DNA from: Ga0077555 sp963741565
GTDB lineage: Bacteria; Pseudomonadota; Alphaproteobacteria; Rhizobiales; Hyphomicrobiaceae
DNA: 64,000 bases
NCBI GenBank assembly: GCA_963741565.1
Contig: CAVUIK010000010.1
Span: 496,001 to 560,000 of the forward strand
Direction: 5' to 3'
The notes below the pieces were generated by a model. It worked only from the letters and a program-made list of their open reading frames with translations, was not told where the DNA came from and ran no database searches. Positions 36,120 through 45,548 of the stretch are shown one piece after another; the stretch's first letter is position 1, and every line of letters begins with the position of its first letter. Both the position numbers and the translations under genes were made by a program.

Positions 36120-38718
36120 TCACAGCCGCGGATCGACGGGCTCGGACTTCGAGCGCCAGGACGCCGAACACGCACTCGTGCACGTCGCGCAAGCGGCGCC
36201 CGCGCGACGAAGCGGTCGAGCGCCTCCTCGCCGAGCTGGAACTCGCGGAGCGCCAGCGACCGCTTGTGGCCGAGGCCGCGCCGGCGCAGGCGGACGAGAT
36301 GCTCGGGCGCATCGTACTCGGGGCCGTAGATGATGCGCAGATACTCCGGGCCGCGGCACTTGATGGCCGGCTGCACCAGCCCTTTGGCGCCGCGCACGAT
36401 GAAGTCCCTTGGCTTGACGACCATGCCCTCGCCGCCCTCGGCGGTGCGCGCTCGCCACCACTCGGTCGCCGCGCGCGACGCTGGCCTCATCGGCGAGATC
36501 GACCAGCCGGAACGGCGTCGCCATCAGCAGCTTGTCGCTCGATCTCGGCCATGACGCGGCCAAGCTCCGCCATGTGCCAGAGGTGCGTCTTGTCCATGTG
36601 CACCGCGCCTTCGGTCGCGAGCAGATGGAACGGGGCGATGCGGTAGTCGTCGAGGCTCTTCACCGGCCAGCAATAGCGGCGATAGGCGGCGGCATACATC
36701 TCCGCCCGTTGCGCGGCGCGCCTTGAACGCGCGCCAGCGAGATCGCCGCCCGCGAGCGTCGCGACCCGCCTGCTCCAGCAGCGCCACCGCCGAGCCGAGG
36801 CCCGAGACGCGCCGCCGCGCCCGTCGCCGCGTACTGCTCCCGGATCAGGCTCTGCGCCTTCGCCGACCAGGGCATGATCTCGGCATCGAGCACCGCCCAG
36901 TCGGTCTGCGTGCCGGCTCCAGAATCCGGCCGCGATCCATCGCCTGGCGCAACGCGCCCGAGCACCGCCTCCGTCGTCGCCTGGATCGGGGAAGAAGGCC
37001 GCGCCCGGTGCGCGTCCAGATCGCGCCCGTCTCGCCGGTCGTGACGCCGAAGCGTGCGCGGGCGACATCAGCTCGAGCGGCAGACCGCGATCACCGCCCG
37101 CGAGCCCATGTGCTTTTCCTCGACCACGACCTCGGCCACGCCCTCCTCGCGGTAATAGGCGAAGGCCTCGTCGGGATGCTCGAGCAGCCCATCGCGGGCC
37201 GAGGTCGCGGACGGCGACATGGTCGGCGGCAGATAGACCAGCCATTTCGGGCTGATCGCGAACCGCGCCATCACCTCGAGCGCGGCGGCCGCGTTGCGCC
37301 TCGTCGATCTGAATCGGTGCGGCCGGCCGCGGTGCGGATGATAGCGCTTGCCGAGTGACCTGATCGAGATCGAGCAGATCGTCCTGGGTCTGCTGCGCGG
37401 TGAGCGCCGGATCGCTGGCATGACGCCGAGCGGGCGCGACCGGCTCGGCATAGACCCGTGCGCGCCGGCACCGAGACGATCTCGCGCTCCGGCCAGCGCA
37501 GCGCCGTCAGCTTGCCGCCGAACACGCAGCCGGTATCGAGGCAGATCGTGTTGTTCAGCCATTCGGCCTCGGGCATCGGCGTGTGGCCGTAGACAATGAC
37601 GTCGTCTTGCCGCGATACTCCGCCGCCCAGTTGAGCCGCACCGGCAGGCCGAACTCGTCGGTCTCGCCCGTCGTCTCGCCGTAGAGGCAGAACTCGCGCA
37701 CAGCGCCCGAGGAGCGGCCGATCATCTCTTCTCGGATGCCGGCATGGGCGACGACGAGCCGGCCGCCGTCGAGCCAGAGGTGGCGAGATCAAGCCGTCGA
37801 CGAATTTTTTCACGCTGTTGCCGGAACTCCGGCGATTCGGCCTCCATTTGCGCGATGGTCCGGTCGAGGCCGTGCGTCGGCTTCACGTTGCGCCCGTTGA
37901 GCCAGCGCAGGAACTTGGCATCGTGATTGCCGAGCACGCAGAACCCGGTGCCAGCCTCGACCATGCCCATGACGATGCGCAGCACGTCGGGCGAGCGCGG
38001 ACCGCGATCGACGAGATCGCCGAGGAAGATCGCGCGGCGTCCGGCTGGCGGCGTCGACGTGCACCGAGGCGTCGCTGCGAACGTCGCGCGTCCCAGCTCA
38101 CGTCATAGCCGAGCTTGGCCAGCAGTGCTTCCAGCTCGTCGGCGCAGCCGTGCACATCGCCGATGATATCGAACGGCCCCTCCATCATGACGGGCATCCG
38201 TCCACAGCCGCGTGCGCTCGATGGTCACCGCATCGACGTCGGCCTCCGAGCGCAGCTCGAAGACGTAGCGGAACCCTTCCTTGTCGAGGCGGTTGATGTT
38301 GCGCTTCAGCGACCGCATCTGGTTGCGGATGACGTGCGGGCCGAACTGCCGGTCGGGCCGCAGCTTGTTGCGCTCATGCGCGACCTCTTCGCCGGGATTG
38401 ATGACGATCGCGACGGCGAGCGCGTGATGGCGCTTGGCCAGAGCACACCAGCCTGGCGCGGTCCTCCTGGCGGACGTTGGTCGCGTCGATGACGGCGAGC
38501 TTGCGGCGCTTGAGGCGGGTTTCGGCGATGAAATGCACGAGCTTGAAGGCGTCGTCGGTTGCATCGTGGCTGTTCTCGTCGTCGTCGACGAGGCCGCGGG
38601 CACGGTCGGACGAGACGATCTCGGTCGGCTTGAAATGACGCGCGGCGAATGTCGACTTGCCGGAGCCGGAGGTGCCGACCAGCGCGACCAGGCAGAAATC
38701 GGGAATGGTGAGCTTCAT
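36120..38718 (-). CDS. pnkp: Polynucleotide kinase-phosphatase-ligase of bacterial RNA repair, many frameshifts
   Basis: Reconstructed length is about 865 residues, as in Clostridium thermocellum Pnkp (about 870). Three modules lie in order: a kinase with P-loop LVALVGTSGSGKSTFAARHF and IVSSDRAR; a metallophosphoesterase with FDIIGDVHGCADELEAL, FLGDLVDRGP-like pieces, GTGFCVLGNHDAKFLRWLNG, VVAHAGI and VIVYGHTPMPEAEW; and a ligase domain with the adenylation motif EEKHMGSRAV. The enzyme heals broken RNA ends (5'-OH phosphorylation, 2',3'-phosphate removal) and, activated by Hen1, seals them. Its ATG overlaps the hen1 stop (ATGA at 38718-38715). At least eight single-base shifts break the frame; the catalytic motifs survive. 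Confidence 0.85.
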
Positions 38719-40180
38719 CGCGTGAAGACCCCCATCTGGCTGGGCGCGCCGTGGACGCCATCCTCCGGCCCGAGCGGGCGGATCTCGAGGGCGTAGCCGA
38801 AGCGCTCGGCCACCGGCTGGCCCCAGGAGCGGAACTCCGCCCGGGTCCACTCGAAACGGTGGTCGGCGTGGCGCATCTGACCCGCCACCATGCCCTCGAA
38901 CAGCGCATTGTACTCGCGATTTGGCGTCGTCACGACCACCAGCTCGGGCCGGGCGAACTCGAACACCACGCGCTCGAGCGCCGCCAGACGGTCGGGATCG
39001 AGATGCTCGATCACCTCGACCAGCGCCGCCGCGTCATAGCCCTCGATCCGCTTGTCGCGGTAGGTGAGCGCGCCCTGCAGCAGGCGGATGCGCTTTCTCT
39101 GGCGTTCCGAGCAGCTTGTCCAGCCGCAGGCGGCGCTCGGCGATCTCCAGGCTTTGCGTCGCGACATCGACGCCGAGGATCTCGGTGAACTGCTTCTCGG
39201 CCATCAGCCGCTTCAGCAGCTTGCCCGAGCCGCAGCCGAGGTCGACCACGCGGCGTGCGCCTGCGGCCTTCGAGCGTGTCGGCCACGACATCCAGGCGCA
39301 GCTCATGCAGGCGGATCGGCTTTTCCAGCGCCGCCTCGGCGGCATCCTTCTTGGGCTCGGCGGGAGGCGCACTTTCGCCGCCGCCCGCTTCCGGCACGCC
39401 GCCGTCCGTCGCGGGGTTGCCCTCCGCGACATCGTCGGCCGGCGGGTCCTCCTCGGCCAGGCGCCGGAACAGCTCCGTCGTCAGCGACCGCTTGTTGCGC
39501 AGATAGCGGGACGCGATCAGCTCGCGGGCAGGATGCTCGGCGAGCCAGCCCTCGCCCTTGTCGAGCAGCTTGTCGATCTCGCCCCGCTCGACGAAATAGT
39601 GCTTCTGGCGGTCGAGCACGGGGATCAGCACGTAGAGATGCGCCAGCAGATCGCGCAGCCGGCACCGTGGCCTTGAGCTTGAGCGAGACATAAGGGCTGG
39701 CGCCCCACTCGGGCCACGTCTCGTCGAGCGGCACCGGCGTCGACCTTGATCTCGTAGCCGAGCGGAGCGAACAGCACCTCGATCAGCCCTTCGGAGCCGC
39801 GCACCGGCAGCGGCTCGACGGTCGCCTCGAGATCGATCGCGGTCTCGGCCAGCTCGGGCCGCTCGCCGGAACGCCCGCCGAGCGCCGTGCGCAGCCCCCG
39901 CGCGATCGCCACCGAGAGGAACGACGACGCCACATAGGGCCGGTCGTTGACGTATTGCTCGAGCAGGCCGTCGCGGCCCCTGCCCTTGCCGCGGACCAGC
40001 GCCACCGGATCGACATCGAGAGCGAGCGCGAACGTGCACCGGGTCATCGGTCGCCTCGGGATAGAACATCAGTGCCCGGCCGAATGCGAGATTGACCGTG
40101 TGGAGCCGCCCCGGTTGTTTGTGCAGCAGGTAACCGAGATCGGTCGCAGGCCGATGTGTGGTGGTGATTGCGAGCAACAT
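38715..40180 (-). CDS. hen1: 3'-terminal RNA ribose 2'-O-methyltransferase Hen1, frameshifted
   Basis: About 488 residues when joined. The N-terminal half starts MLLAITTTHRPATDLGYLLH and continues with QYVNDRPYVASSFLSVAIAR and LRDLLAHLYVLIPVLDRQKH, the domain that activates the Pnkp ligase. The C-terminal half is a SAM methyltransferase: VVDLGCGSGKLLKRLM, the metal site VEVIEHLDPDRL, VVTTPNREYNALF and DHRFEWTRAEF. It marks the 3'-end ribose at the break before sealing, so the repaired RNA cannot be cut there again. An Asp/Glu/Pro-rich linker joins the halves. At least five frame breaks are seen. The stop overlaps the pnkp start. Confidence 0.87.
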
Positions 40181-40227
40181 GTTGAACAACTATCTTGAAT
40201 GAACGTTACGTGGCGTATAGCCGCGAA

Positions 40228-40257
40228 TTGATCAAAGCTCTAGTAGATCAGTATAAG
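40228..40257 (+). promoter_or_regulatory. Candidate promoter facing the AIPR gene
   Basis: TTGATC (40228-40233), an 18-base spacer and TATAAG (40252-40257) lie in an AT-richer stretch between the divergent hen1 and AIPR genes, about 135 bp before the AIPR start. This is a visual match to the sigma-70 consensus only. Confidence 0.35.
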
Positions 40258-40390
40258 GGCCCAATTTTGCCCGATACCCTATTTCCGGATCTGCACCATC
40301 GGACGCCCTTGGCCATTTCGGCCTCGAACTTGCAGGGGTGCCAATGCGCCCCGATCAATCGCCTCTGGCTTGAATTGTGAGTGACGCCAC

Positions 40391-42292
40391 ATGAGTACCA
40401 AGCACCGCGCACTGGCCGCCCTCGGTGATTCCTATCGGTTCCTGCCGCCGGTCGTGCGCGAGGCCCTGATCTCGTTTGCCCGCCGCTCGGGTCTGGCCGA
40501 AGAGCCTGCCGATCGCATTTTCGAGCACTTCGCCACCTACCACGTGCTGCGTGCGGCCGGTCTCGACGACTTCGACGTCAGTGCGGCGATCGTCGCCGGC
40601 GAGCACGACACGCAGCTCGATGCCGTCGCCGTCACCATCAATGGCGCCCTGGTCTCGACCGGGGACGAGATCGAGCGGTTGCTGCGCGAGGCCATCGACG
40701 GCGAACCGTTTGTCGTGCGCTTCCTGTTCGCACAGGCGACGATGTCGGCCAAGTTCCCGTCCGACAAGGTGGCGCTGTTCACCTCCGGCGTCATGAACTA
40801 CTTCCGTCCGGCCTCGAAACTGAAGCAGAGCGCCCCGCTCGAGCGCTCGCGCGCCTTGAAGGACCGCGTGCTCGAGGCCCTCGAGACGCTGGGACAGGGC
40901 CTGCCGACCGCCGACGTTTACGTGGTCTGGCCGGGAACCTGGACCACGGAGGGCCATAGCGAGCACGCGACCGGTGTCGCCGAGGCGGGGCTCGAGACGC
41001 TTCAAGCGACCAAGCAACTCGAACGGGTGCGCTTCCACCGCATCGATTCAACCCGCCTGCAAAGCCTGATCGTCGAAGATGCCGTGGCCAATGCGGCCGA
41101 CCTGGAGCTGCAGGGCCTGACCGAGAGCCCGCCGGTGCCCGGCATTCCGTTCGCAGCAATCGGCTTCGTTTGCGCCCTCGACTATCTCGCCTGCATTTCC
41201 GATCGCGATCCGGCCTCGCCGAACGCCGTGATCAAGGAGGACGCTTTTCATGGCAACGTGCGCGCCTTCCTCGGTCCCGACCTGCCGGTCAACAAACATA
41301 TCCGCGACAGCTTCGTCGGCGCCGACGGCGCGGCCCAGGCCGAGTTCGCGTTGCGCAACAACGGCGTCACCATCATTGCCGCGAGCGTCGAGCGGATTGC
41401 GGGCAGCAATCGACTGCATCTGCGCAATTTCCAGGTGGTCAATGGCTGCCAGACCAGCCACGTGCTGTTCCACAACCGCGAGTATCTGACCAGGGCGCTG
41501 CTGCTGCCGATCAAGATCATCGCTACCGAGGATCCGGCAATTGCGCAGAACATCATCCTCGGTCTCAACCGGCAGACCCAGATCGACGAGCTGCAGATCC
41601 TCGCCCGCAACGAGTTCGTCCGCCGCATGAAGCGCCACTTCGACGTGACCTCGGCGATCAAGCCGCTGTGGATCGACGGGATTCGCACGCCGATGGTGCT
41701 GTTCGAGCGGCGCACCGGCGAGTTCGCGCACATCCCGCCCGAGTTCCGCACCCGCGTGGTGACCATGCAGGAATTGATGCAGGCTTACGCCGCGGCCTTC
41801 CTCGAGAGCCCGCATTCCGTTCACGAGGGCGGCAAGGCCTACCTGATCCGCCAGGTTCCGGCCCGCATGTTCGCCGATAACCACGACGTCGGGTTCTATT
41901 TCGCCTCCGCCCTGCTGCTCTGGCGGGCGCGCGGCACCTTCACGTCCATGAAGGAGTGGCAGTTTTATCCAGCGAAGCATCAGTTGCTGTTCGCGCTGCG
42001 CACGCTCGCCGATCCGCCGGGCGGTTGCCCGGGCGGGCGCCGCGATGGCGAGGCGCACGAGTACCTGAAGGCGATGCGCCACACCCTCTTCGACGACAGC
42101 CGCGCCGGCCGCCTGGCCGCGCAAGCACGCGCGATCATCGACGAAGCCGCGCGGGCACAGGCGGCGGCCGAAGCCCAGATGCGCCATGCCGAGCCGCCCG
42201 ATCCCGCCACCGCCAGGCTGACGGGCAACATGGCCCAGCGCGAGTCGTTCTCCGACCGGGTGCTGTCGCTCTGCCTGGCGGCGCGCACCTAA
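40391..42292 (+). CDS. AIPR family protein (abortive infection phage resistance type)
   Basis: An intact 633-residue protein with the AIPR core: VNKHIRDSFVGADGAAQAEF, ALRNNGVTIIAASVERI, the hallmark LRNFQVVNGCQTSHVLFHN (residues about 345-363), and IAQNIILGLNRQTQIDELQI. The family is named after plasmid and phage-resistance proteins of lactococci and is common in defence regions; its chemistry is not established. The N-terminal 200 residues and a helical C-terminal tail ending VLSLCLAART are less conserved. It is divergent from the hen1-pnkp RNA-repair pair, and its neighbours are heavily frameshifted while this frame is clean. The ribosome site is weak. Confidence 0.85.
   Translation: MSTKHRALAALGDSYRFLPPVVREALISFARRSGLAEEPADRIFEHFATYHVLRAAGLDDFDVSAAIVAGEHDTQLDAVAVTINGALVSTGDEIERLLREAIDGEPFVVRFLFAQATMSAKFPSDKVALFTSGVMNYFRPASKLKQSAPLERSRALKDRVLEALETLGQGLPTADVYVVWPGTWTTEGHSEHATGVAEAGLETLQATKQLERVRFHRIDSTRLQSLIVEDAVANAADLELQGLTESPPVPGIPFAAIGFVCALDYLACISDRDPASPNAVIKEDAFHGNVRAFLGPDLPVNKHIRDSFVGADGAAQAEFALRNNGVTIIAASVERIAGSNRLHLRNFQVVNGCQTSHVLFHNREYLTRALLLPIKIIATEDPAIAQNIILGLNRQTQIDELQILARNEFVRRMKRHFDVTSAIKPLWIDGIRTPMVLFERRTGEFAHIPPEFRTRVVTMQELMQAYAAAFLESPHSVHEGGKAYLIRQVPARMFADNHDVGFYFASALLLWRARGTFTSMKEWQFYPAKHQLLFALRTLADPPGGCPGGRRDGEAHEYLKAMRHTLFDDSRAGRLAAQARAIIDEAARAQAAAEAQMRHAEPPDPATARLTGNMAQRESFSDRVLSLCLAART
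42252..42287 (+). repeat. Direct repeat, copy 1 (3' end of the AIPR gene)
   Basis: 36 bp that recur at 45020-45055 with one mismatch. They encode the last residues of the AIPR protein. The two copies bracket the FAD-linked oxidase and AraC genes. Confidence 0.85.
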
Positions 42293-42462
42293 AGACGGGC
42301 TGACGGCAACATCAGCCGTTCCCTGGCGGCTCTACACCCGCCAAGCCGGCGTCAGCGAGCGAGCTGAGTGACGAGGGATTGGGCCAAAGGAGAAGTCGAT
42401 ACGTGACGGCGGCAAGATCGGCGCCGCCGCCACCTTCACGACCGGTCCGCACAAGCCCAAGC

Positions 42463-43842
42463 CTAAGGCTTGATGTTCTGGTTCACTTTGAAGAGGTTGG
42501 CCGGGTCGAATTTCTTTTTCACCGCAGCCAACTGAGCGTAATTCTCGCCATAGGTTGCCTTGATCCGCGCGTCGCCCTCATCGTCCATCATGAAGTTCGG
42601 ATACGCGCCGCCAAGGTCGAAGGGATGCACTGCCTCCCAATAGGCCTTGGTCCATTGCGTCACCGCCGCCGCCTTCTGCGCGCTCGGATCGATGCCGGCA
42701 ATGACCATCGACCAGGTCGCATCACGGCAATTCCAGGCGGTCTCGCTCTTGCCAACGCGATGGACCGCCCCGTCAATCGGGTAAAGATGCATGAGCGACA
42801 ACTCGCTTGGCGTCTTTGCCGCCTGTTCAAGATGGGCATCGATCGCTGCGTCGGGCAACGTCTTGACGAAGTCACCTCGCCAGTACCACTGCATGCCCTT
42901 GGGATAGAGCCCATCAAACATGCTCTGCACGCCAGGATAGGGCATCGTTCCCATCCAGTTGAACCACGGCTCGGGAAGCGCGTCGAGCAACGGTGCCAAG
43001 GCCTTTTTGCCTTCCGCCTCTGGGCCGTTGTAGCAAGACATCAGCAGGCAGATCCGCTTGCCCCAATGCTCGGCGGGGAACGGGGCAGTGGAAAGGACCG
43101 TCTTCAGCCCGATGAAGGCACCGAGGTCCTCCGGCGCTTTCGGCAGGAACTCGCGATAACGTTGCATAATCGTGCGGGCGTGCTTCTGATCCCAGGCGAT
43201 CGGCCCGCCAAAAACCGTGCTGACCGGGTGAAGCTGGAACAGGAAGCTGGTGACGACACCGAAATTGCCGCCGCCACCGCGAAGCGCCCAAAAGAGGTCG
43301 GAGTTCATTTCTTTGCTGGCAGTGACGAAGCTGCCATCGGCAAGCACGACATCGGCCTCGATCAGATTGTCGATCGTCAGGCCGTACTTGCGGGTCAGGT
43401 AGCCGTGACCGCCGCTGAGCGTCAGACCCGCGATGCCGGTGGTCGAGATGATGCCCGCCGGTACCGCCAGCCCGAAAGCATGGGTGGCGTGGTCGACGTC
43501 GCCTTGCGTGCAGCCGGCGTCGACCCGCGCGGTCCGGGCACCGGATCGACGCGCACGCCCTTCATCATTGACAGGTCGATGACCAGACCGTCGTCGCACG
43601 CTGCCAAGCCCCGGCCCGTTGTGGCCGCCACCGCGGATGGCGATCGGGAGGCTGTTTTCGCGACCGAAGTTGACGGCCGTCATGACGTCCGCGGTATTGG
43701 CGCACTGCGCAATCAGCAGCGGCCGCTTGTCGATCATGCCGTTGTAGAGCGAGCGAGCTTCCTCGTAATTCGGGTCCTTGGGCTCGGTAACTTGGCCACG
43801 CAGTTTGGCCTTGAAATCTGAGATTTGCGCCGCGTTGAGCAT
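42463..43842 (-). CDS. FAD-linked oxidase, berberine-bridge-enzyme-like
   Basis: About 460 residues. The PP-loop FAD domain shows LPIAIRGGGHNGPGLGS, ARVDAGCTQGDVDHATHAFG and TGIAGLTLSGGHGYLTRKYG, and the substrate domain ends with the BBE tail YGENYAQLAAVKKKFDPANL then FKVNQNIKP. The R-G-G-G-H His is the usual site of covalent flavin. Between about 43520 and 43600 the frame is shifted and then restored: the neighbouring frame reads CDDGLVIDLSMMKGVRVDP, clearly the true sequence. ATG 43842 follows GGAG. Such enzymes oxidise alcohols, sugars or amines with O2. It is divergent from an AraC regulator that probably controls it. Confidence 0.87.
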   Translation of the reverse strand: MLNAAQISDFKAKLRGQVTEPKDPNYEEARSLYNGMIDKRPLLIAQCANTADVMTAVNFGRENSLPIAIRGGGHNGPGLGSVRRRSGHRPVNDEGRARRSGARTARVDAGCTQGDVDHATHAFGLAVPAGIISTTGIAGLTLSGGHGYLTRKYGLTIDNLIEADVVLADGSFVTASKEMNSDLFWALRGGGGNFGVVTSFLFQLHPVSTVFGGPIAWDQKHARTIMQRYREFLPKAPEDLGAFIGLKTVLSTAPFPAEHWGKRICLLMSCYNGPEAEGKKALAPLLDALPEPWFNWMGTMPYPGVQSMFDGLYPKGMQWYWRGDFVKTLPDAAIDAHLEQAAKTPSELSLMHLYPIDGAVHRVGKSETAWNCRDATWSMVIAGIDPSAQKAAAVTQWTKAYWEAVHPFDLGGAYPNFMMDDEGDARIKATYGENYAQLAAVKKKFDPANLFKVNQNIKP

Positions 43843-44006
43843 GTTTTTCTCCGTTGACGGTTTGACCTTGGTTTGTGGTTGACGCACCGATACTATGCTG
43901 ATGGGCACCGCGGATGGATGATCAAGCCCCTCTGTTTCTTGCCTACTCGTCCGCTGGGTTGATCAGCCGTCCTGATAAATTGCCTCGAAGCCCAAAGGAG
44001 TGTCGC

Positions 44007-45011
44007 GTGGACGTCTTGTCGGATGTACTGCGCGCCGTAAGGTTGACGGGCGCGATCTTCTTCGACGTCGAAGCCAGCGCGCCGTGGGTTGCAGCCACTC
44101 CTGCCGGCTTGACGATCGCTGGTGCGGTCATGCCAGAGGCCGAGCATGTGATCATGTTCCACGCCGTGACCGCGGGTGAGTGCTGGGTGGAACTAGAAGA
44201 AGGCTCAATCCCGCCACTTCGGCTCGCCGCAGGCGACATCGTGGTATTGCCGATGGGCGACGCACATGTATTTTGCTCAACTCCCGGGATGCGCGCGGCG
44301 CCGAATCTCGGCCTTTACTATCGACCGACCGACCGTCAGCTGCCGTTCCGCCTCAAGCAGGACAACGGCGGCGCAGAGCACGCGCGCTTCGTATGCGGCT
44401 ATCTCGGTTGCGACGCGCGGCCATTCAATCCCGTGCTCCATGGCCTGCCGCGCCTGTTGCATGCACGCGGCGCGGATGGCGCCGAATGCATGACGCAGCT
44501 CATCCGAATGGCCGTCGACGAGACCGCGAACCGCCGCTCGGGCGGCGAAACAGTCCTTTCCAAGGTGGCGGAACTCATGTTTGTGGATGTCGTGCGTCGC
44601 CATATCGACACGTTACCGTCGGATGCCAGTGGCTGGCTGTCTGGGTTGCGCGATGCTCACGTCGGCGCAGCGCTGGCTCTCTTGCACGGGAGACCGGCGG
44701 AAGCTTGGACGGTGGAACGCCTGGCACGCGAAGTAGGCCTTTCACGCTCCGTGTTCGCCGATCGCTTCACGCACTTTGTGCAGGAATCTCCGATGCACTA
44801 TTTGACGCGCTGGCGCATGCAGTTGGCAACGCACCTGCTCGATCGGCAAGGTGTAGGTGTTGCACAGGTGGCCGTCGAAGTTGGCTACGAGTCCGAGGCT
44901 GCCTTCAACCGCGCCTTCAAGAAGTGCGTCGGAGTGCCGCCCGGAGCATGGCGCAGGGGGCACAACCGCATGTCCGTCAATGCCGGATCGTCGGCGGAGG
45001 TCACAACTTGA
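44007..45011 (+). CDS. AraC-family transcriptional regulator with cupin-type sensor domain
   Basis: About 334 residues. The N-terminal cupin part (PEAEHVIMFHAVTAGECWVE, LAAGDIVVLPMGDAHVF) probably binds an effector. The C-terminal domain has two helix-turn-helix units: WTVERLAREVGLSRSVFADR and VAQVAVEVGYESEAAFNRAF, followed by K-x-x-G-x-x-P-x-x-W-R. GTG 44007 is chosen because AAAGGAG lies 7 bases before it. It is divergent from the FAD-linked oxidase with a 164-bp gap, the common arrangement of a regulator and its target. Confidence 0.88.
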   Translation: MDVLSDVLRAVRLTGAIFFDVEASAPWVAATPAGLTIAGAVMPEAEHVIMFHAVTAGECWVELEEGSIPPLRLAAGDIVVLPMGDAHVFCSTPGMRAAPNLGLYYRPTDRQLPFRLKQDNGGAEHARFVCGYLGCDARPFNPVLHGLPRLLHARGADGAECMTQLIRMAVDETANRRSGGETVLSKVAELMFVDVVRRHIDTLPSDASGWLSGLRDAHVGAALALLHGRPAEAWTVERLAREVGLSRSVFADRFTHFVQESPMHYLTRWRMQLATHLLDRQGVGVAQVAVEVGYESEAAFNRAFKKCVGVPPGAWRRGHNRMSVNAGSSAEVTT

Positions 45012-45019
45012 GCGCGCTC

Positions 45020-45055
45020 CCGATCGGGTGCTGTCGCTCTGCCTGGCGGCGCGCA
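45020..45055 (+). repeat. Direct repeat, copy 2 (AIPR tail)
   Basis: 36 bp matching the AIPR 3' end (42252-42287) at 35 of 36 positions. In one frame it reads RVLSLCLAARRLV then a stop, a relic of the AIPR C-terminus. Sequence on both sides also shows weaker likeness between the copies (for example the following T/C-C-C-T-G-G block). Confidence 0.8.
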
Positions 45056-45252
45056 GGCTGGTCTAAGCCGACATTGATCGTCATCGGCGTTTCCCCGGTA
45101 GCCCTCCACCCGTCATGCTGACCTCAGACGGCCAAAGGGACGACAAGAGTTTGCGTTTAGCGCTTAAAATGCGACAAAGTTCGGGTTCATGACACTCCGC
45201 GGCCATTGGTGATCATGAGATCAACGGCAACCTCCGTTGGAAAAGGTGTGCA

Positions 45253-45540
45253 ATGCGCCTGCACGGAAACACCGAGTTGGCCGACATTCTCGCACGTCTG
45301 GCTTTGGCCGAGAACGAGGAGGAGGAGGCGGAACTCGGACGCAGCGAACTGGCGTCATTGATCCGGCATGCGTCGCCAGAGCTTCTCGCGCGGGTTCTCA
45401 GAGCTGCAAAGCGCGACAATCGTTTTCGGCGCTGCCTGTCCGCAGCGCGCTACTACTCTGGCCTCAACAAGGATAAATGCGACCAGATCGACGCCGTGTT
45501 GAAAGCGCCGTTCCCAGCAGCACGCGGGCCGAGGCGTTGA
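45253..45540 (+). CDS. Small hypothetical protein, helical
   Basis: A 95-residue helical protein: ADILARLALAENEEEEAELG, then RSELASLIRHASPELLARVL and AAKRDNRFRRCLSAARYYSG. An acidic first half and a basic second half suggest a small regulatory or toxin/antitoxin-like protein, but I recognise no family. Its stop meets the converging stop of ppx 9 bases away. Confidence 0.45.
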   Translation: MRLHGNTELADILARLALAENEEEEAELGRSELASLIRHASPELLARVLRAAKRDNRFRRCLSAARYYSGLNKDKCDQIDAVLKAPFPAARGPRR

Positions 45541-45548
45541 AACGCCGC

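Noticed and set aside
40195..40380. 61-residue frame between hen1 and the AIPR gene
   Set aside because: No ribosome site, no family features, and it overlaps the candidate AIPR promoter.
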